A stretch of 64,000 nt of DNA, taken from Ignavibacteriota bacterium (GTDB lineage Bacteria; Bacteroidota; Ignavibacteria; Kapaibacteriales; UBA2268). The stretch covers positions 1-64,000 of the forward strand of contig JAHBUQ010000006.1 in the NCBI GenBank assembly GCA_019637995.1. The letters are read 5' to 3'. Each line of letters starts with the position of its first letter. The stretch's first letter is position 1. The position numbers and the translations under genes are program-made. The notes under the pieces are model-generated. The model worked only from the letters and a program-made list of their open reading frames with translations. It did no database searches and was not told the origin of the DNA. Shown in pieces: positions 9,510 to 17,450 of the stretch.

Positions 9510-9707
9510 TCAGCTATGATTTTTCCTTGAATATGATAAACCATATTGCGACAGATATTCAGTTATTTTTTTGCTGTCGGTCGTGTTCAGGGGGGAATTG
9601 CTTAAGAGCTTTTTCCCGAGTCCCTGTCGTGTCATACCGATTGCCTCTGAAATTTTAGTAGAAGGTATCAATTTTACTAATAATTTCAAGTCTTCTGTTT
9701 CAATCAT
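9510..9707 (-). CDS. Small HTH-like protein
   Basis: A 65-residue protein, last of four packed minus-strand genes. Residues about 16-35 (TKISEAIGMTRQGLGKKLL) fit a helix-turn-helix pattern, so it may be a small repressor. Its layout matches that of the 72-residue protein encoded at 10758-10976: an N-terminal EDL..L...IP block and a C-terminal SK...E.L...GL...R block. The two are likely paralogues at opposite ends of the cassette. An AAGGA ribosome site overlaps the end of the preceding gene. Confidence 0.5.
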   Translation of the reverse strand: MIETEDLKLLVKLIPSTKISEAIGMTRQGLGKKLLSNSPLNTTDSKKITEYLSQYGLSYSRKNHS

Positions 9708-9708
9708 G

Positions 9709-9936
9709 TTATAATTCCTTAGTAGTTAAATTAAAAGTTTTGATTGCTTTAGTGCTTAGCAATGCCGCTATATAGTCATAGCAGTCAGTATTTAAAGCCA
9801 TAATGCCAAAAGTTGCATATTTGTCATTTGCACCATAAAGGCAAAACCCAGCCTCATTAGAGCCATGAATAATATTTTGCGTTGCTTTTTTGTCAGCAAC
9901 TTCGACATCGAAAGTAATAATCATTGACTTTCTCAT
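9709..9936 (-). CDS. Small hypothetical protein of the prophage cassette
   Basis: A 75-residue protein with a GAGGT ribosome site, one base after its upstream neighbour and one base before its downstream neighbour. It begins MRKSMIITFDVEV and has mixed alpha/beta character with two Cys. No family recognised. The tight spacing makes it part of one operon running from 10559 to 9510. Confidence 0.45.
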   Translation of the reverse strand: MRKSMIITFDVEVADKKATQNIIHGSNEAGFCLYGANDKYATFGIMALNTDCYDYIAALLSTKAIKTFNLTTKEL

Positions 9937-9937
9937 A

Positions 9938-10132
9938 TTATACCTCTATATACCATCTTTTAGCTGATGAATCCCACTCAGCTCCGACGGCAAGAAAATC
10001 GTTATCATAATTCAGATTATAATAATAATCAACGACGTTGCCGTTACTATCTACAAAAGCATCTTTAGCGATGTCATTACTGACTAAGCCGTCTGCAGTA
10101 AAAACCTCTTGAACCACGTGATAAGCTCTCAT
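9938..10132 (-). CDS. Small acidic hypothetical protein
   Basis: A 64-residue protein starting MRAYHVVQEV. The frame is open further upstream to 10189, but ATG 10132 has a TGGAG ribosome site at good spacing and avoids overlapping the upstream gene. The protein is acidic and rich in Asp, Asn and Tyr, ending in AKRWYIEV. Function unknown; its size and charge resemble small phage-encoded inhibitors or DNA mimics, which is only an analogy. Confidence 0.45.
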   Translation of the reverse strand: MRAYHVVQEVFTADGLVSNDIAKDAFVDSNGNVVDYYYNLNYDNDFLAVGAEWDSSAKRWYIEV

Positions 10133-10148
10133 TTCTAATCTCCAAAAA

Positions 10149-10559
10149 TTATTTAACAAAAAATATATGTATATCATCAACACTTTCAATCAATTCAACT
10201 TCGTCAGCACTAAAACAAACACCGTCACCAGCGAAGTAAGCACTTTCAATTTCAACTCTTGCATCATCTAAATTGTCAGAACTAAGCTCTACAAAAGACA
10301 AACCATGACCTGCGTTCACATTATCAACTAAAACATAATAACCTTCATAAAGTTCACGAATATCCGCACTTCTTAACTCGTCGCCCCACAACTCCATACC
10401 TGAAATATACAAAGGCATATCATTTTCTAAACAATTCTGGATACCTGCTTCAAGTTCGTCCGCTGTACAAAACAAACCTTCTTGACCAAAATTCCAGCTT
10501 GACCAATTCCGTGCTAAGTCATTTTGTATGTGTCCGCTTTTTCTTGCTAACAGTTTCAT
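10149..10559 (-). CDS. Acidic hypothetical protein, first gene of small operon
   Basis: A 136-residue protein, start chosen at ATG 10559 because a GGAG site lies 6 bases upstream; an in-frame ATG at 10571 is the longer option. Strongly acidic from about residue 60 (clusters such as SSDNLDDARVEIESAY and SADEVELIESVDD). No membrane segment or known motif. An acidic small protein at a phage-chromosome border could be an anti-restriction or inhibitor-type protein, but nothing in the sequence proves it. Promoter and palindrome lie just upstream. Confidence 0.5.
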   Translation of the reverse strand: MKLLARKSGHIQNDLARNWSSWNFGQEGLFCTADELEAGIQNCLENDMPLYISGMELWGDELRSADIRELYEGYYVLVDNVNAGHGLSFVELSSDNLDDARVEIESAYFAGDGVCFSADEVELIESVDDIHIFFVK

Positions 10560-10609
10560 TTCATTCTCCAAAAGTTATAAAAAAATTAAATTGTAAATTA
10601 ATTACAATA

Positions 10610-10641
10610 CAAAAGTAAATAAAAGTTTGCATATATGCAAA
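10610..10641 (-). promoter_or_regulatory. Promoter with 16-bp palindromic operator
   Basis: On the minus strand a TTTG (-33), 20-base spacer and TACTTTTG (-7, consensus TAnnTTTG) face the 10559 gene. The -33 element is the first part of a perfect 16-bp palindrome TTTGCATATATGCAAA at 10626-10641. A dimeric repressor bound there would block this promoter and could also affect the divergent gene at 10758. The cassette's own HTH-like protein is the natural candidate regulator. Confidence 0.5.
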
Positions 10642-10715
10642 TTATTTTTTACTTTTTTCACTTTTTTTTAAAATATTTTTAAAATTATTTTATTTCTATT
10701 GAATGTGAAGTAAGG

Positions 10716-10723
10716 TATTTTTG
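10716..10723 (+). promoter_or_regulatory. Possible -7 element for the divergent small gene
   Basis: TATTTTTG fits TAnnTTTG, 34 bases before the ATG at 10758. No clear TTTG is found at the matching -33 distance, so support is weak. Confidence 0.25.
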
Positions 10724-10757
10724 TAATATGTTTTTTAATCATTATCGGAGAACTAAA

Positions 10758-10976
10758 ATGAATTATGAAGATTTAAGAATTTTGACCGGAATAATTCCTA
10801 TTGACAATATGGAAAAATTATTTGATATCAGGAAAGAAGAAATTGAAACTAACACAGGAGAATTATCGTCAAAAGAAAAAGTTGAGAGTACTTTGAAATC
10901 ATTTGGGCTATTTTTTAATCGGACAGGATACGAAGATTATCATCTCGAAAAAAAGTATAAATTTGGGAAAAAATAA
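10758..10976 (+). CDS. Small protein, paralogue of the 9510-9707 product
   Basis: A 72-residue protein; ATG 10758 has a GGAG site 7 bases upstream, better than the in-frame ATG at 10728. The N-terminal EDLRILTGIIP and the later SSKEKVESTLKSFGLFFNR match the pattern of the 65-residue protein at 9510-9707. It may be a small DNA-binding protein. It runs divergently from the four-gene operon and towards tRNA-Lys. Confidence 0.45.
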   Translation: MNYEDLRILTGIIPIDNMEKLFDIRKEEIETNTGELSSKEKVESTLKSFGLFFNRTGYEDYHLEKKYKFGKK

Positions 10977-11023
10977 AACTTTTTGCTTACATTTTGCTTA
11001 AATTGAAAACCGGTCATTTCTAT

Positions 11024-11058
11024 AAAAAACACAAGCCCTTGATTTCTCAAGGGCTTGT
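11024..11058 (-). terminator. Terminator of tRNA-Lys transcript
   Basis: A perfect 12-bp inverted repeat ACAAGCCCTTGA / TCAAGGGCTTGT with loop TTTC. On the minus strand it is followed by G and TTTTTT. It lies 25 bases beyond the tRNA 3' end. Confidence 0.8.
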
Positions 11059-11082
11059 TAAGGGTTTATGTTGGAGTTTCAG

Positions 11083-11155
11083 TGATCTCGGCGGGGCTCG
11101 AACCCACGACCCTTTGATTAAAAGTCAAATGCTCTACCAACTGAGCTACGAGATC
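11083..11155 (-). tRNA. tRNA-Lys (anticodon UUU)
   Basis: Reading the minus strand: 7-bp acceptor GATCTCG/CGAGATC, D arm GCTC..GAGC, anticodon stem TTTGA/TCAAA around the loop CTTTTAA (anticodon TTT), 5-bp T stem with TTCGAGC loop, discriminator A. CCA is not encoded. All stems close. The 3' end points towards the prophage block, the usual orientation for phage integration at a tRNA. Confidence 0.95.
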
Positions 11156-11226
11156 ATCACATTGTTTGTAAAAGCAAAGAATACAAAAGTAATACTTTCT
11201 TTCTAAATAAACAAAATTTATTTTGT

Positions 11227-13146
11227 TTAAGTTGATTTTTGTTTAAAATTTAATGCTTCAATGATTTTATTTTTTAATCCTGCGACATCAATTCCAAGCT
11301 CTGCATGAAGTTGTTCTTGAGTTCCGTGATGAATGAATTTATCAGGAATTCCAAGCAAATGGAAGTTTGTTTTATGATGAAAAATTTCAGCCGCATACTC
11401 TACTACAGCAGAACCAAATCCGCCCTGAATCTGTCCATCTTCAATAGTAATAATATGCTCGAATCTTGCAAACAAATCTTTTAGTAATTCAGTATCAAGC
11501 GGTTTTATAAAGCGTGGATTTACAACCTCGACTGAAATATTCTGACTTTGAAGCTGGTTGGCGGCTTCTAAAGCATAAGAAGTCATTGTTCCGAGAGCAA
11601 TTACTGCGATGTCTTTACCATTTTTCAATATTTCACCTTTACCAAGCGGCACTGAGGTCATAGGCTTCAAAGGTACACCAAATCCATTTCCACGGGGGAA
11701 TCTAATCGCAACAGGTCCCGAAGTATATGAAAATACTGCAGAATAAAGCATATCACGAAGTTCCTGTTCGTCCTTTGGCGCCATAAAAACTATTTGCTGT
11801 ACAGACCTTAAATATGCGACGTCAAGCACACCATGGTGTGTGGCTCCATCAGCTCCAACAAGTCCTGCTCTATCCAAAGCAAATATCACATGTAAACCCT
11901 GAATAGCACAATCATGCACCAGATGGTCAAATGCTCTTTGTAAGAATGATGAATAAATCGCGCACACCGGTATTATCCCTTCACAGGCAAGACCGGCAGC
12001 AAAAGTCACGGCATGCCCTTCTGCAATTCCGACATCAAAAAGTCTGTCAGGGAAATGTTTTTCCATTTTAATAAGACCGGTACCATCTGCCATTGCGGCT
12101 GTTATGCCAACGACCTTACTGTTCATTTTGCATATTTCGACCATTGCATCGCCAAAAAATGCTGAGTAAGTGGGCACAGCAGGCTTATCGGGAACTTTTG
12201 CAAGGGATTTGCCTGTTACCTTATCTACTTTGCCGATTGCATGCAGATTCATAGCATCTTTTTCAGCAGGAGCATATCCTTTGCCCTTTTGGGTTATTAT
12301 ATGCAAAAATATCGGACCTTTTATATCTTTAATCAGGCTTAGTAGTCTGACTAATTTTTGAACATTATTGCCATTTATCGGACCGAAATATTGAAAACCT
12401 AAAGTTTCAAAAAGAGCTCCCGGAGTAATGATAGCCTTTACACCATCCTCAAGTCTTGAAGCAAATTTTCTTAATCTGTCTCCAAGTGAATCCATTTTCC
12501 CTGCCATATCCCAAATACCTCTTCTTAGAGAATTTACGGCTGAAGATGCGAAAAACTCATTGAAATAATTTGAAAAAGCAGACACATTTGGCTCAATTGA
12601 GATATTATTATCATTTAAAATTACAATCATATCCCGTTTCTGGACGCCAATATTATTCATTGCTTCGTATGCAAGACCACCTGTCATAGCACCATCGCCT
12701 ATAACAGATACAACTTTAAAATCTTTATTTTGAAGGTCTCTGGCTGTTGCCATACCCAGACCTGCAGAAATACTCGTGCTGGCGTGGCCTGCTCCAAATG
12801 CATCATAAGGACTTTCAGTTCTTTTAAGAAATCCGGAAATTCCGCCATACTGCCTGATTGTTTGGAGTAATTCACGTCTGCCGGTCAATATTTTATGGGG
12901 ATAACCCTGATGTCCGGTATCAAAAATTATTTTATCTGTTGGTGTATTAAATACATAATGCAATGCAACCGTTAACTCTACGACACCTAATCCTGCCCCG
13001 AAATGTCCGCCAACACGTGTAATTGTGTCTATCATAAATTCACGTACTTCATCACATACCACCGGAAGTGTATCCTTTGGTAATTTGCGTAAATCTTTTG
13101 GACTGTCAATATCTAATAAGTACTTGTATTCGTAATCTGATGTCAT
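11227..13146 (-). CDS. dxs: 1-deoxy-D-xylulose-5-phosphate synthase
   Basis: A 639-residue thiamine-diphosphate enzyme that condenses pyruvate and glyceraldehyde-3-phosphate to DXP, first step of the MEP isoprenoid pathway (also feeds thiamine and pyridoxal). Visible hallmarks: FDTGHQGYPHKILTGR near residue 75-90, the ThDP/Mg motif GDGAMTGG at 150-157 with LNDNNIS following, and the transketolase-like pyrimidine part with DRAGLVGADGATHHG. Length is usual for the family (about 620-640). It is the last gene downstream of the flagellar run, 118 bases after motA, with no terminator seen between, so it may be co-transcribed or have its own promoter in that gap. Confidence 0.97.
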   Translation of the reverse strand: MTSDYEYKYLLDIDSPKDLRKLPKDTLPVVCDEVREFMIDTITRVGGHFGAGLGVVELTVALHYVFNTPTDKIIFDTGHQGYPHKILTGRRELLQTIRQYGGISGFLKRTESPYDAFGAGHASTSISAGLGMATARDLQNKDFKVVSVIGDGAMTGGLAYEAMNNIGVQKRDMIVILNDNNISIEPNVSAFSNYFNEFFASSAVNSLRRGIWDMAGKMDSLGDRLRKFASRLEDGVKAIITPGALFETLGFQYFGPINGNNVQKLVRLLSLIKDIKGPIFLHIITQKGKGYAPAEKDAMNLHAIGKVDKVTGKSLAKVPDKPAVPTYSAFFGDAMVEICKMNSKVVGITAAMADGTGLIKMEKHFPDRLFDVGIAEGHAVTFAAGLACEGIIPVCAIYSSFLQRAFDHLVHDCAIQGLHVIFALDRAGLVGADGATHHGVLDVAYLRSVQQIVFMAPKDEQELRDMLYSAVFSYTSGPVAIRFPRGNGFGVPLKPMTSVPLGKGEILKNGKDIAVIALGTMTSYALEAANQLQSQNISVEVVNPRFIKPLDTELLKDLFARFEHIITIEDGQIQGGFGSAVVEYAAEIFHHKTNFHLLGIPDKFIHHGTQEQLHAELGIDVAGLKNKIIEALNFKQKST

Positions 13147-13264
13147 TATCTATATTTTTACTCGTCAAAAAATGTACTGACGTATATGTTCGTTAATATT
13201 TAGAATTTTGGTGAAAATACGGAAATTGTTCGGAAGAAAAATTTTGCAAGCAAGAATATTAATA

Positions 13265-14131
13265 TTATCTTCTTTCGTTAGAGTTCAATATAGATGGCTC
13301 ATACGAACCGTCCTTCATTCTGGAAGCCATCATTTCCTGAGCTTCATCTTTGTATATTTTCGGAATAATAATAGTTTTTTGTTCAGAAAGGGGTAAAGCT
13401 GAAACAAGTTTGGCATGAATTACAAGCGGTATTTCACCTTTTTGCATTGATTTAATGCCGTTTATAATAATATTCAGGACTTTCATCTCCTCATCGTGCA
13501 GAAAACGTAACTTATCAGCGACAGGCAGCCAAACTATATTAGCCATAAAAATACCCCAAAGGGTAGCTATAAATGCTGAAGCAATATTGGCAATCAGAAC
13601 TTCCGGTTCAGAACCAACTGATGCAAGAGTGGCTATAAGACCCATAACCGTACCAATGATACCCATAGTAGGTGAATATCCGCCTAATTTATTGAAGAAG
13701 CCAATATAAACAAGATGTCGTTCTGTCATTGCGTGGAGTTCGTTATCAACAAGCTGGTCTAAAGCCTCAGGATCAGCACCGTCAATTACATTCTCAAGTA
13801 ATTTTCCCAAGTACGGGTGTTTTACATTCTTAAGTTGATTTTCGAGTGAAAGGAGACCTTCACGCCTTGCCATAGCAGCAAGATTCACAATTTGCAGAAT
13901 AATTCCTTTGATGTCATATTCAGGTGGTTTCATTGTGATTTTTATGAGTAGCGGAATTTTTCTGAAGACCTCAAAAGAGTGTCCTGCCAATCCGGCGGCA
14001 AGGGTACCCACAATAACAATTACCATTGGCGGCAATAAAAACAGATATGCTGTTTTCCCGCCCTCCCAGAGGAAAGACCCAAGGATTGCAATCGTTCCAA
14101 TAATAATTCCGGTTAATGTGCTGCCTTTCAT
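13265..14131 (-). CDS. motA: Flagellar motor stator protein MotA
   Basis: A 288-residue membrane protein of the MotA/TolQ/ExbB family; four MotA subunits (five in recent structures) surround MotB and conduct H+ or Na+ to turn the rotor. Hydrophobic helices are at about 5-22, 30-50, 150-172 and 182-202, with the long cytoplasmic loop between helices 2 and 3 holding the conserved ARREGLLSLE stretch. The SPTMGIIGTVMGLI segment in helix 3 is typical. No motB follows it here; the partner must be elsewhere or replaced. It begins 18 bases after flgL stops. Confidence 0.9.
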   Translation of the reverse strand: MKGSTLTGIIIGTIAILGSFLWEGGKTAYLFLLPPMVIVIVGTLAAGLAGHSFEVFRKIPLLIKITMKPPEYDIKGIILQIVNLAAMARREGLLSLENQLKNVKHPYLGKLLENVIDGADPEALDQLVDNELHAMTERHLVYIGFFNKLGGYSPTMGIIGTVMGLIATLASVGSEPEVLIANIASAFIATLWGIFMANIVWLPVADKLRFLHDEEMKVLNIIINGIKSMQKGEIPLVIHAKLVSALPLSEQKTIIIPKIYKDEAQEMMASRMKDGSYEPSILNSNERR

Positions 14132-14149
14132 AATAGCAATATAACTCTT

Positions 14150-15154
14150 TTATCTGAGAAAATCAAATAATGAATTCTGCATTATCCTAGCACCTACCTG
14201 AAGGCTGTACAGCAGCGAGGTTTCCTCCATCTTAAGTGCAATTGTAGTACGGGCAATATCAGCATCAGCTTTGAGAGATTTAATTTCGCTCATCCTAATA
14301 TTTTCGTTAGTTAATTGTTGGAACATTGAGTCAACCCGATTATATCTTGAGCCAAAAAGTGCAATTGTATTAGTCATTTTTTGGTCATGGTCAAGTAATG
14401 TTTTTTGAAGAGAATCTATTGTATTTCTGTCAGTAGAAGTCATTTCATCTGTATCGCTGCGTAAAGTGCCATCGGCATTATATCTGACTGTATTATAAAT
14501 ATTTATGATATCGTTGAATAATTCCATATTACTGCCAAATAAATCCTGAGATTTGACATTAGTTACTTCAGTTGTAGCAGAATCTTTATTTACTATACGG
14601 TCATTATTATTTCCTTTGAAAATAACTTTTAATCCCGAAGGGTTTGCCGTAGTTGGTGGTACTTCAATTAATTCAAATGGTAATTCTGTAGATGAATAGG
14701 GAGCATCAAGCGGGTCAACAACTAAAGAGCCGGGATTTGTGGCTGTACCTGAGTAAAGAGTTCTGCCGTTAAAATCTGCATTTGCCTGACCTACTAAGTC
14801 CTGAAGCATTGATTTAATCTGATTAGCGTAAGTTGAAAGGCTTGATGACGACCCGGGCTGAGTTGCATCAATAGCAGTCTGACGGATTTGCTTAACTGTT
14901 GCAGACATATATTCCATGCTTTCCATAGCTACTCGCATTTCGGATAATGTTTGCTCAATTATATCAAGGAATCCATTGTTTTTACTGATTTTGGATTGCA
15001 ATATTTTTATTTCGGAAAGTCTTTCGGGCTGCTCTTCAATACCTGTAATTTGTTTACCTGTAGTAAGTCTGGTTTCTTCACGAAGCTTATTATTCTGAAT
15101 ATTTTCGAGATGTCCCAGGTATCTTGTATATACTGACTTATTGGTAATACGCAT
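14150..15154 (-). CDS. flgL: Hook-filament junction protein FlgL (HAP3)
   Basis: A 334-residue flagellin-related protein that links hook-side FlgK to the filament. The N-terminal MRITNKSVYTRYLGHLENIQ and the C-terminal coiled ends (DIARTTIALKMEETSLLYSLQ) match the helical D0/D1 arms of flagellin-like proteins, with a variable centre. Start is 5 bases after flgK stops. No flagellin gene is in the window. Confidence 0.93.
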   Translation of the reverse strand: MRITNKSVYTRYLGHLENIQNNKLREETRLTTGKQITGIEEQPERLSEIKILQSKISKNNGFLDIIEQTLSEMRVAMESMEYMSATVKQIRQTAIDATQPGSSSSLSTYANQIKSMLQDLVGQANADFNGRTLYSGTATNPGSLVVDPLDAPYSSTELPFELIEVPPTTANPSGLKVIFKGNNNDRIVNKDSATTEVTNVKSQDLFGSNMELFNDIINIYNTVRYNADGTLRSDTDEMTSTDRNTIDSLQKTLLDHDQKMTNTIALFGSRYNRVDSMFQQLTNENIRMSEIKSLKADADIARTTIALKMEETSLLYSLQVGARIMQNSLFDFLR

Positions 15155-15159
15155 GTCAT

Positions 15160-16626
15160 TTACTTCCCAAGATTAATTAATGTTGTAAGAAGTTCATTCG
15201 TTACGCTGATAATTCTTGAAGAAGCTTCAAATGCTTTTTGAAATTTTATGAGGTTTACAGCTTCTTCATCAAGATTAACACCCATCAGACTTTCTCTTTG
15301 AGTATTGAGTTGCTCGTCAATCAGCTTGCTGTTTGAATAGCCATTCACTGCCTGACGCGCTTCACTTCCTACTCGTGCAATAAAAGAAGAATAATACTCG
15401 ATTGGGTTCTGGTTATTAAGAAAGCTTTTATCTTCAGACATTCTGGCTAATTGTCTTGCTATGTCGGTATTGCCGGGCTCACCTGCTACTGCTGAAAGTG
15501 GTAAGTCGTAAGGATTATTGATTAAATCCGGATTAACTTGTATAGAGAAAGCATTAATGCCGGCAGATGGAGTTGCAGATAAGGCATTGTAAGGAACAAA
15601 AAATGGTCTTTCAGGAGGGCTGAGAGGGTCCGTATCGTTCGCTCCAAAGCCATTTATAATTATTTCATTGAATTTTGTTGCAAATGTATTTACAAATTCA
15701 TTAAATTGTGAAGCTATTGAGAAATTATTACTTGAATCAACGGGGTCTAACAGCTCATTATAAAGTCTCATATTAGCAAAAATTTCACCTGATTGAGGCT
15801 GCAAATTTGTTTCTGTACCGGTGTCTATATCTCTGCGGAAAAGTTCGATAGTTGATTCTGTGGTCAATGGGTCTGTTACAACCCGATAATTTACTTCTGA
15901 ATAGTAAACACCTGAAACGAGATTTATACCATTCAAAAATACATTAACTGTTGTATCATCATTCTGGGAAACTTTAATATCAAAAAATTTTGATAGTTCC
16001 TGAAGTTTCAATTCTCTTTGGTCAATGAACTGCATAGAGCTGTCATCGTTTTTATGACGATTGTATGCCGACAGTTTATTCAATTCGACAAGGTCTTTGA
16101 GTAGAGTATTTACTGCTTTGGTACTGTCGTTTATGGAATTTTGTGCTTCATAACGCAACTCATTTACCGAGTTTGCAATGCGATTCATACGCTCAGCAAG
16201 CGTAACTCCTGTATCTATTATATAACTTCGAAATGACAAATTATCAGGATTAAGAGCTGCCTGGTCGAAACTTTTGTAAAATTCAGTCATCAATGTATCA
16301 AGGTCGTCATTAGTTGGTTCGCCAAGTGCTGTTTCAATTCTTTTGAGGTATTGAGTATCTACATCAAATGCGGCTTTGCGTGATGTTATAGCACGAATTT
16401 CACGGTCATAGTAATCGCTGCGAAATGATTGTATCTTTTGAACAATAACACCATTGCCCATAAAGAAGCCATTTCTGCGAATCGAAATATCTTCCGATAA
16501 TACCGCTGCTCTTCTTGAATATCCCGGAGTATTAACATTGGCAATATTATTGGATGTAACTTCAAGACCAAATCTTTGGGCAAGAAGAGCTTTTTTCCCT
16601 ATTTCCAGTGTGCTGAAACCTGACAT
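15160..16626 (-). CDS. flgK: Hook-filament junction protein FlgK (HAP1)
   Basis: A 488-residue hook-associated protein. The N-terminal signature FGLEVTSNNIANVNTPGYSRR is the flagellar rod/hook motif, and the C-terminal part (EEAVNLIKFQKAFEASSRII) is the matching helix. It lies 2 bases after the small gene at 16629 stops and just before flgL, the normal flgK-flgL pair. Length is slightly below the E. coli protein (547). Confidence 0.95.
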   Translation of the reverse strand: MSGFSTLEIGKKALLAQRFGLEVTSNNIANVNTPGYSRRAAVLSEDISIRRNGFFMGNGVIVQKIQSFRSDYYDREIRAITSRKAAFDVDTQYLKRIETALGEPTNDDLDTLMTEFYKSFDQAALNPDNLSFRSYIIDTGVTLAERMNRIANSVNELRYEAQNSINDSTKAVNTLLKDLVELNKLSAYNRHKNDDSSMQFIDQRELKLQELSKFFDIKVSQNDDTTVNVFLNGINLVSGVYYSEVNYRVVTDPLTTESTIELFRRDIDTGTETNLQPQSGEIFANMRLYNELLDPVDSSNNFSIASQFNEFVNTFATKFNEIIINGFGANDTDPLSPPERPFFVPYNALSATPSAGINAFSIQVNPDLINNPYDLPLSAVAGEPGNTDIARQLARMSEDKSFLNNQNPIEYYSSFIARVGSEARQAVNGYSNSKLIDEQLNTQRESLMGVNLDEEAVNLIKFQKAFEASSRIISVTNELLTTLINLGK

Positions 16627-16628
16627 AA

Positions 16629-16976
16629 TTAGTTAAGTGTTCCACTATTTACAAGTAAAAGATTCGATAATTCATCAATACCTTTAAAAACATTATCTAC
16701 ATTAACCTGTGAAGTTTTGTTGGCATATTCGAGATAATCCTTGCATTCCATAAGTCTGCCGACAACAGTAACGAATGCTCTGACTCGCTCTATTTTATTA
16801 CGCAAGGAGAAGCCGCCCATCACATCATTTTCAAGGTCGGTAACAGTATCGAGCATTCTTCTTCTAACCTGATACAACTCATTTTCAGGTAGTAAGGTAG
16901 CAATGTTGTTAACCTGAGATTTTATTATATTCGCCTGCATCATTGCAGAATCCGCAATTGAACGTGAAGTACTCAT
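16629..16976 (-). CDS. Unknown flagellar-operon protein, 115 aa
   Basis: A 115-residue mostly helical protein between flgN and flgK, 34 bases after the former and 2 before the latter. It has no signal peptide or membrane segment and starts MSTSRSIADSAMMQANIIKSQ. Position and helical, FlgN-like size suggest a second export chaperone, or an assembly factor for FlgK/FlgL. I do not recognise the family. Confidence 0.55.
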   Translation of the reverse strand: MSTSRSIADSAMMQANIIKSQVNNIATLLPENELYQVRRRMLDTVTDLENDVMGGFSLRNKIERVRAFVTVVGRLMECKDYLEYANKTSQVNVDNVFKGIDELSNLLLVNSGTLN

Positions 16977-17010
16977 ACTATTTTCTATTAATTAATTCAT
17001 ACATATATTA

Positions 17011-17448
17011 TTATACTTTAACATTACAAACATTATTTGTGCCATTTGTTAGCACACTTATAAGCTCAGTTACTGAATGTTTGGCTCTGTTAGATAAAAT
17101 TCTGTTAGAAAGATTTAAGTTAAATAATTGATTTGTCAGGGAGTTCATAGAATCCTGCATTAAAGCTAAAACGCTATAATTCTCACTATCAGAGAAGTTC
17201 AATATCTGTGTCATAGTCATTTTTGCAGCAGAAGTCCTGGTTATATTTAACCACTCCATCATAAACTTTATGCGTGCATCTTCCGCTCTCTTCAAGTTGG
17301 AGAGCAGTTCTTCCTGCCTTTGGCTAATATCATCCAGGTCACCCAAATTAAGGGTAACAAGAGCTCTTTGTTGCTCTTTTGCAATGTCCACCAGCTCTTG
17401 AAGCAATTGTTCTTCGTATCTGAGATAGATCATTAATCTTTCAATCAT
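17011..17448 (-). CDS. flgN: FlgN-like export chaperone
   Basis: A 145-residue, almost all-helical protein with heptad-like repeats (YEEQLLQELVDIAKEQQRALVTLN), as in FlgN, the cytoplasmic chaperone for FlgK and FlgL. It sits two genes before flgK in the same operon, which is the expected context. Start is 2 bases after flgJ ends (TAG GC ATG); an in-frame ATG five codons later is possible. Confidence 0.75.
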   Translation of the reverse strand: MIERLMIYLRYEEQLLQELVDIAKEQQRALVTLNLGDLDDISQRQEELLSNLKRAEDARIKFMMEWLNITRTSAAKMTMTQILNFSDSENYSVLALMQDSMNSLTNQLFNLNLSNRILSNRAKHSVTELISVLTNGTNNVCNVKV

Positions 17449-17450
17449 GC

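Noticed and set aside
10994..11206. 70-codon plus-strand open frame
   Set aside because: It runs across the antisense of tRNA-Lys and its terminator; the well-folded tRNA explains the sequence.
13147..13264. Thiamine or other riboswitch before dxs
   Set aside because: No conserved riboswitch core or strong pairing was visible in this A+T-rich 118-base gap.
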